17,404 nt of DNA from DAISIL01 sp036822015 (lineage in GTDB: Bacteria > Bacteroidota > Bacteroidia > Cytophagales > Bernardetiaceae), in contig DAISIL010000064.1 in assembly GCA_036822015.1 (NCBI GenBank), forward strand, positions 1 through 17,404, read 5' to 3'. Positions 15,376 through 17,404 of the stretch are shown in pieces. A program made the position numbers and the translations under genes. Below the pieces are notes generated by a model that searched no databases, had not been told where the DNA came from, and saw only the letters and a program-made list of their open reading frames with translations. Position 1 is the first letter of the stretch, and the number at the start of each line of letters is the position of its first letter.

Positions 15376-16092
15376 TTATGTTTGGGGGACAATTTGTATT
15401 TTTTGTGGTAGGATTATCGGCTGCTGGGTGAGCCTTAGATAGACCTGCGCCGTCAGGACAACATCTTGGTTGCAGTAGTGGGCAATGCGGGACAAATCGT
15501 TGTCGTGATAATAGACCTGGGCTACCTGGCTGCCGTCGATGTCGGATTTGCTGGTGGGGAGTCCGAAGATGGCCGCCAGGAGGGCTAGTTGGGTGAAGTT
15601 TTTGCGGTCGCCGAACCTCCAGAGTTCCATCGTATCGAGGTGTTGGATTTCCCAGGGTTTTTTGTCGCGGAGTTCGAGGGCTTCGGGTATGGGTATTCCC
15701 TGGACGAGCATCCGACGGCCAATGTAGGGGAAGTCGAACTCCTTGCCGTTGTGGGCGATCAGGCGTAGCTTTTTGGGATCAAACTTATGGATGATGTCGG
15801 AAAACTCCCGCAAGAGGGCGGCCTCATCGTCATCGGCTATGGACTTGACACGAAGGCATAGATCGCGGTCTTCATCAAAAAAGAAAAAGCCCAGAGAAAT
15901 CACGATAATCTTTCCAAACTCGGCGAAGATGCCGCCGCGTTCCTCAAAAAGCTCGGCGATGGTTTTTTCGGGTTCTTTTTGTTGCATATATTGGGCTTTA
16001 TGCGCCCAAAGTTTTTGTAGCTCGGGGGAGAGTTCATCAAACCGAGCTACGGTCGGTACAGTTTCAATATCTAAAACGAGTAGATGTTTCAT
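15376..16092 (-). CDS. Predicted DEDDy 3'-5' exonuclease (PolB-like)
   Basis: This 238-residue protein has the RNase H-like exonuclease fold. The visible catalytic set is D8 and E10 in LVLDIET, D120 in HNGKEFDFPYI, and Y206 with D210 in HYCNQDV, the Y-x3-D pattern of DEDDy nucleases. It resembles the stand-alone exonuclease family related to the proofreading domain of B-family DNA polymerases (Pfam DNA_pol_B_exo2 type). It should remove nucleotides from 3' ends of DNA or RNA in the cytosol; the true substrate is not evident. No polymerase domain is attached. Its ATG (16090-16092, read on the minus strand) shares two bases with the ATG of the divergent gene, so its promoter must lie inside that gene. 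Confidence 0.88.
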   Translation of the reverse strand: MKHLLVLDIETVPTVARFDELSPELQKLWAHKAQYMQQKEPEKTIAELFEERGGIFAEFGKIIVISLGFFFFDEDRDLCLRVKSIADDDEAALLREFSDIIHKFDPKKLRLIAHNGKEFDFPYIGRRMLVQGIPIPEALELRDKKPWEIQHLDTMELWRFGDRKNFTQLALLAAIFGLPTSKSDIDGSQVAQVYYHDNDLSRIAHYCNQDVVLTAQVYLRLTQQPIILPQKIQIVPQT

Positions 16093-16768
16093 GGATTTAA
16101 TTGCGTTGCATTACCTGACCGAAGATAGTTATTTTAGGGAGATGGCCCGATTGTATTGGCAGACCAACAAAAAAAACAAATTCGTCTTACCCATCGCTGA
16201 TCTGGCGGCACGCTATCAGTTGCGGCCCGGCAAACTGCTGGCCTATGTCTCCCAAAGCGCACAGGCGTATATCAAGGACAGCCGCTGTGCCTTGTGTGGC
16301 ACGCCGACGCGCTACCTCCAACGCCGAGCCGACTTCTACGACATCATCCGCTCGCAGCGATGGAAAATTTGGCACCAGGACATCCAGCACTTTTGCCCTG
16401 ACTGTCAGGACATCCACGATCAGCACAGGGCCCAACGACAACAGGTATCCACAGCGTCCAGACAACTCATCAAGCCGATCTTCAAGAGCCGGCAGCACCT
16501 CCAACACTACCACGCCCTCCGAGAGCGATACCCGTATGTCTATCCTTCCGTGGCTTTGGCTATCTTTGTCCCGATCGCAACTGCCCGAGCGCACTTCACG
16601 CAAGATTGGCACGAAGATTATTTTTATCAAACTGTCATCGAACTGGTCGCCACCCGAGAGGAGACCATGCCCCAACATATCTGTCTGGATCGACAAAACG
16701 TTTTTATTGAACCCCTGACGCAACTCTTGACCACCTTAAAACTGACCGTAGAAGAAATTGACTGCTAA
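16091..16768 (+). CDS. Unrecognised protein with a two-CxxC zinc-ribbon-like motif
   Basis: This 225-residue protein belongs to no family I can name. Residues about 28-60 (FVLPIADLAARYQL then RPGKLLAYVSQ) look like a helix-turn-helix. Next come CALC (C66, C69) and CPDC (C102, C105), 32 residues apart, a plausible structural zinc site. A basic, Gln/His-rich helical region follows (about 108-150). There is no signal peptide, so it is probably cytosolic and may bind nucleic acid; this is inference. I start it at the ATG at 16091 because the residues before Met18 look coding; the alternative ATG at 16142 would remove the overlap with the divergent exonuclease gene. A TPR gene follows 7 bp downstream. 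Confidence 0.75.
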   Translation: MDLIALHYLTEDSYFREMARLYWQTNKKNKFVLPIADLAARYQLRPGKLLAYVSQSAQAYIKDSRCALCGTPTRYLQRRADFYDIIRSQRWKIWHQDIQHFCPDCQDIHDQHRAQRQQVSTASRQLIKPIFKSRQHLQHYHALRERYPYVYPSVALAIFVPIATARAHFTQDWHEDYFYQTVIELVATREETMPQHICLDRQNVFIEPLTQLLTTLKLTVEEIDC

Positions 16769-16775
16769 ACTGCCC

Positions 16776-17404
16776 ATGAGAATTCTTTTTTTGATCCTTT
16801 GCCTCTGGTGGAGTGTTGCCGCCCAGGCCCACACCCAGCCCCTACGCGAGCAGCTCTACGGGGCTTATATCCAGAATGACAAGCCCCAGCTGCTCCAACT
16901 TGTCCAGCAACTCGAAAGCACCCCTTATACTTTTACCCTAGCCGAAGCCCAATGCCTGCTCCTGACTTATGCCCTCGGGCATAAGGACGAAGCCCTCTTT
17001 GAGCAGTTCGTCGAAAAAGCCCAGCAAAACCTCGAAGTCATCCTCAAAAAAGACCCTCAACACGCCCAAGCCCACGCTCTGCTTGCCCAGGTTTATGGAT
17101 TTCGTATCGCGTACAGCCCCTGGCGGGGAATTTTTTTGGGTAGCCGTAGCAATCGCCATATTGGGCTTTCCATTGCCGCCAACCCCAACGAACCCCTGGG
17201 ATGGTACCAGCGTGGCAATGCCCGCTTCAACGCTCCGGCGGCTTTTGGGGGCGATAAAGAGCAGGCAGTCAAGGATTTTGAAAAAGCCGTATGGCTCATG
17301 GAGCAATCCCGAGACCTAACCCACAACTGGTACTATCTCGATATGCTCGCCTGGCTCGGCATCGCCTACCGCGATACGGGGCAGCCCCAGAAAGCCGTCC
17401 AGAC
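16776..17404 (+). CDS. Exported TPR protein, 3' end outside window
   Basis: The frame is open from the ATG at 16776 to the window end, about 209 residues. It begins with a signal peptide (MRILFLILCLWWSVAAQA). A helical region follows, then repeat-like segments: LEVILKKDPQHAQAHALLAQ, a conserved-looking LGSRSNRHI and PLGWYQRGNARFN, and a TPR-type stretch KEQAVKDFEKAVWL. A further repeat (GIAYRDTGQPQKAVQ) is cut by the window edge. I expect a periplasmic TPR protein of a kind common in Bacteroidota; the function is unknown. It lies 7 bp after the zinc-motif gene, which points to co-transcription. Confidence 0.85.
   Translation, partial: MRILFLILCLWWSVAAQAHTQPLREQLYGAYIQNDKPQLLQLVQQLESTPYTFTLAEAQCLLLTYALGHKDEALFEQFVEKAQQNLEVILKKDPQHAQAHALLAQVYGFRIAYSPWRGIFLGSRSNRHIGLSIAANPNEPLGWYQRGNARFNAPAAFGGDKEQAVKDFEKAVWLMEQSRDLTHNWYYLDMLAWLGIAYRDTGQPQKAVQ

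Noticed and set aside
15743..16090. N-terminal extension of the zinc-motif protein upstream of 16091
   Set aside because: The frame is open, but this part is fully antisense to the exonuclease catalytic region and translates to a low-complexity Ser/Arg-rich sequence.
16187..16723. Minus-strand open frame of 178 codons opposite the zinc-motif gene
   Set aside because: The plus-strand frame has paired CxxC motifs and operon-like spacing to the next gene; the antisense product shows no family features.
1..17404. Mobile elements, CRISPR arrays, tRNA or rRNA genes
   Set aside because: No transposase motifs, terminal inverted repeats, regularly spaced direct repeats, tRNA T-loop signatures or rRNA-like sequence were seen on either strand.

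Overview
The window looks like chromosomal DNA of a member of the Bacteroidota, probably a Cytophagales- or Saprospirales-like lineage of moderate GC content (judged by eye). The evidence is a large secreted protease ending in a type IX secretion (T9SS) sorting domain, a PD40/OmpA envelope protein, an OmpL47-type repeat protein with an 'AQ' signal-peptide end, a TANNTTTG-type promoter before rpmH, and start codons without clear Shine-Dalgarno sequences. The species cannot be named from the sequence alone.

Left part (1-5025). A truncated TPR protein and a secreted protein with five Ig-like repeats form a plus-strand pair. They converge, with one base between stop codons, on a minus-strand asnS-purD pair (asparaginyl-tRNA synthetase, then GAR synthetase). 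Divergent from asnS is the plus-strand cluster rpmH - 41-codon ORF - rnpA - prmC (5219-6792), which serves ribosome assembly, tRNA 5' processing and release-factor methylation. It is led by a good Bacteroidota-type promoter. The 41-codon ORF between rpmH and rnpA is unannotated-looking and worth attention.

Middle part (6793-14635). A 242-bp non-coding leader holds a hairpin and precedes a 645-aa PD40/OmpA protein. A very strong intrinsic terminator follows it. Only 14 bp later begins a 1535-aa subtilisin-like protease with a D141/H197/S370 triad, four tandem modules of about 161 aa (each an Ig-like half plus a PKD half), and a T9SS C-terminal domain. A FemAB/GNAT-like protein overlaps its stop codon by 4 bp (GTGA).

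Right part (14636-17404). A terminator facing the minus strand ends a 1-Cys-type peroxiredoxin gene, which lies downstream of a DEDDy 3'-5' exonuclease gene. The exonuclease start codon overlaps, on the opposite strand, the start codon of an unrecognised protein with two CxxC pairs (CATG overlap). That gene is followed 7 bp later by a signal-peptide-bearing TPR protein that runs off the window.

Most of the window is ordinary core and envelope gene content. No mobile element, CRISPR array, tRNA or rRNA was seen. The less ordinary items are the modular protease with its mixed lipobox/T9SS signals, the small rpmH-rnpA ORF, and the start-codon-overlapping exonuclease/zinc-protein pair.
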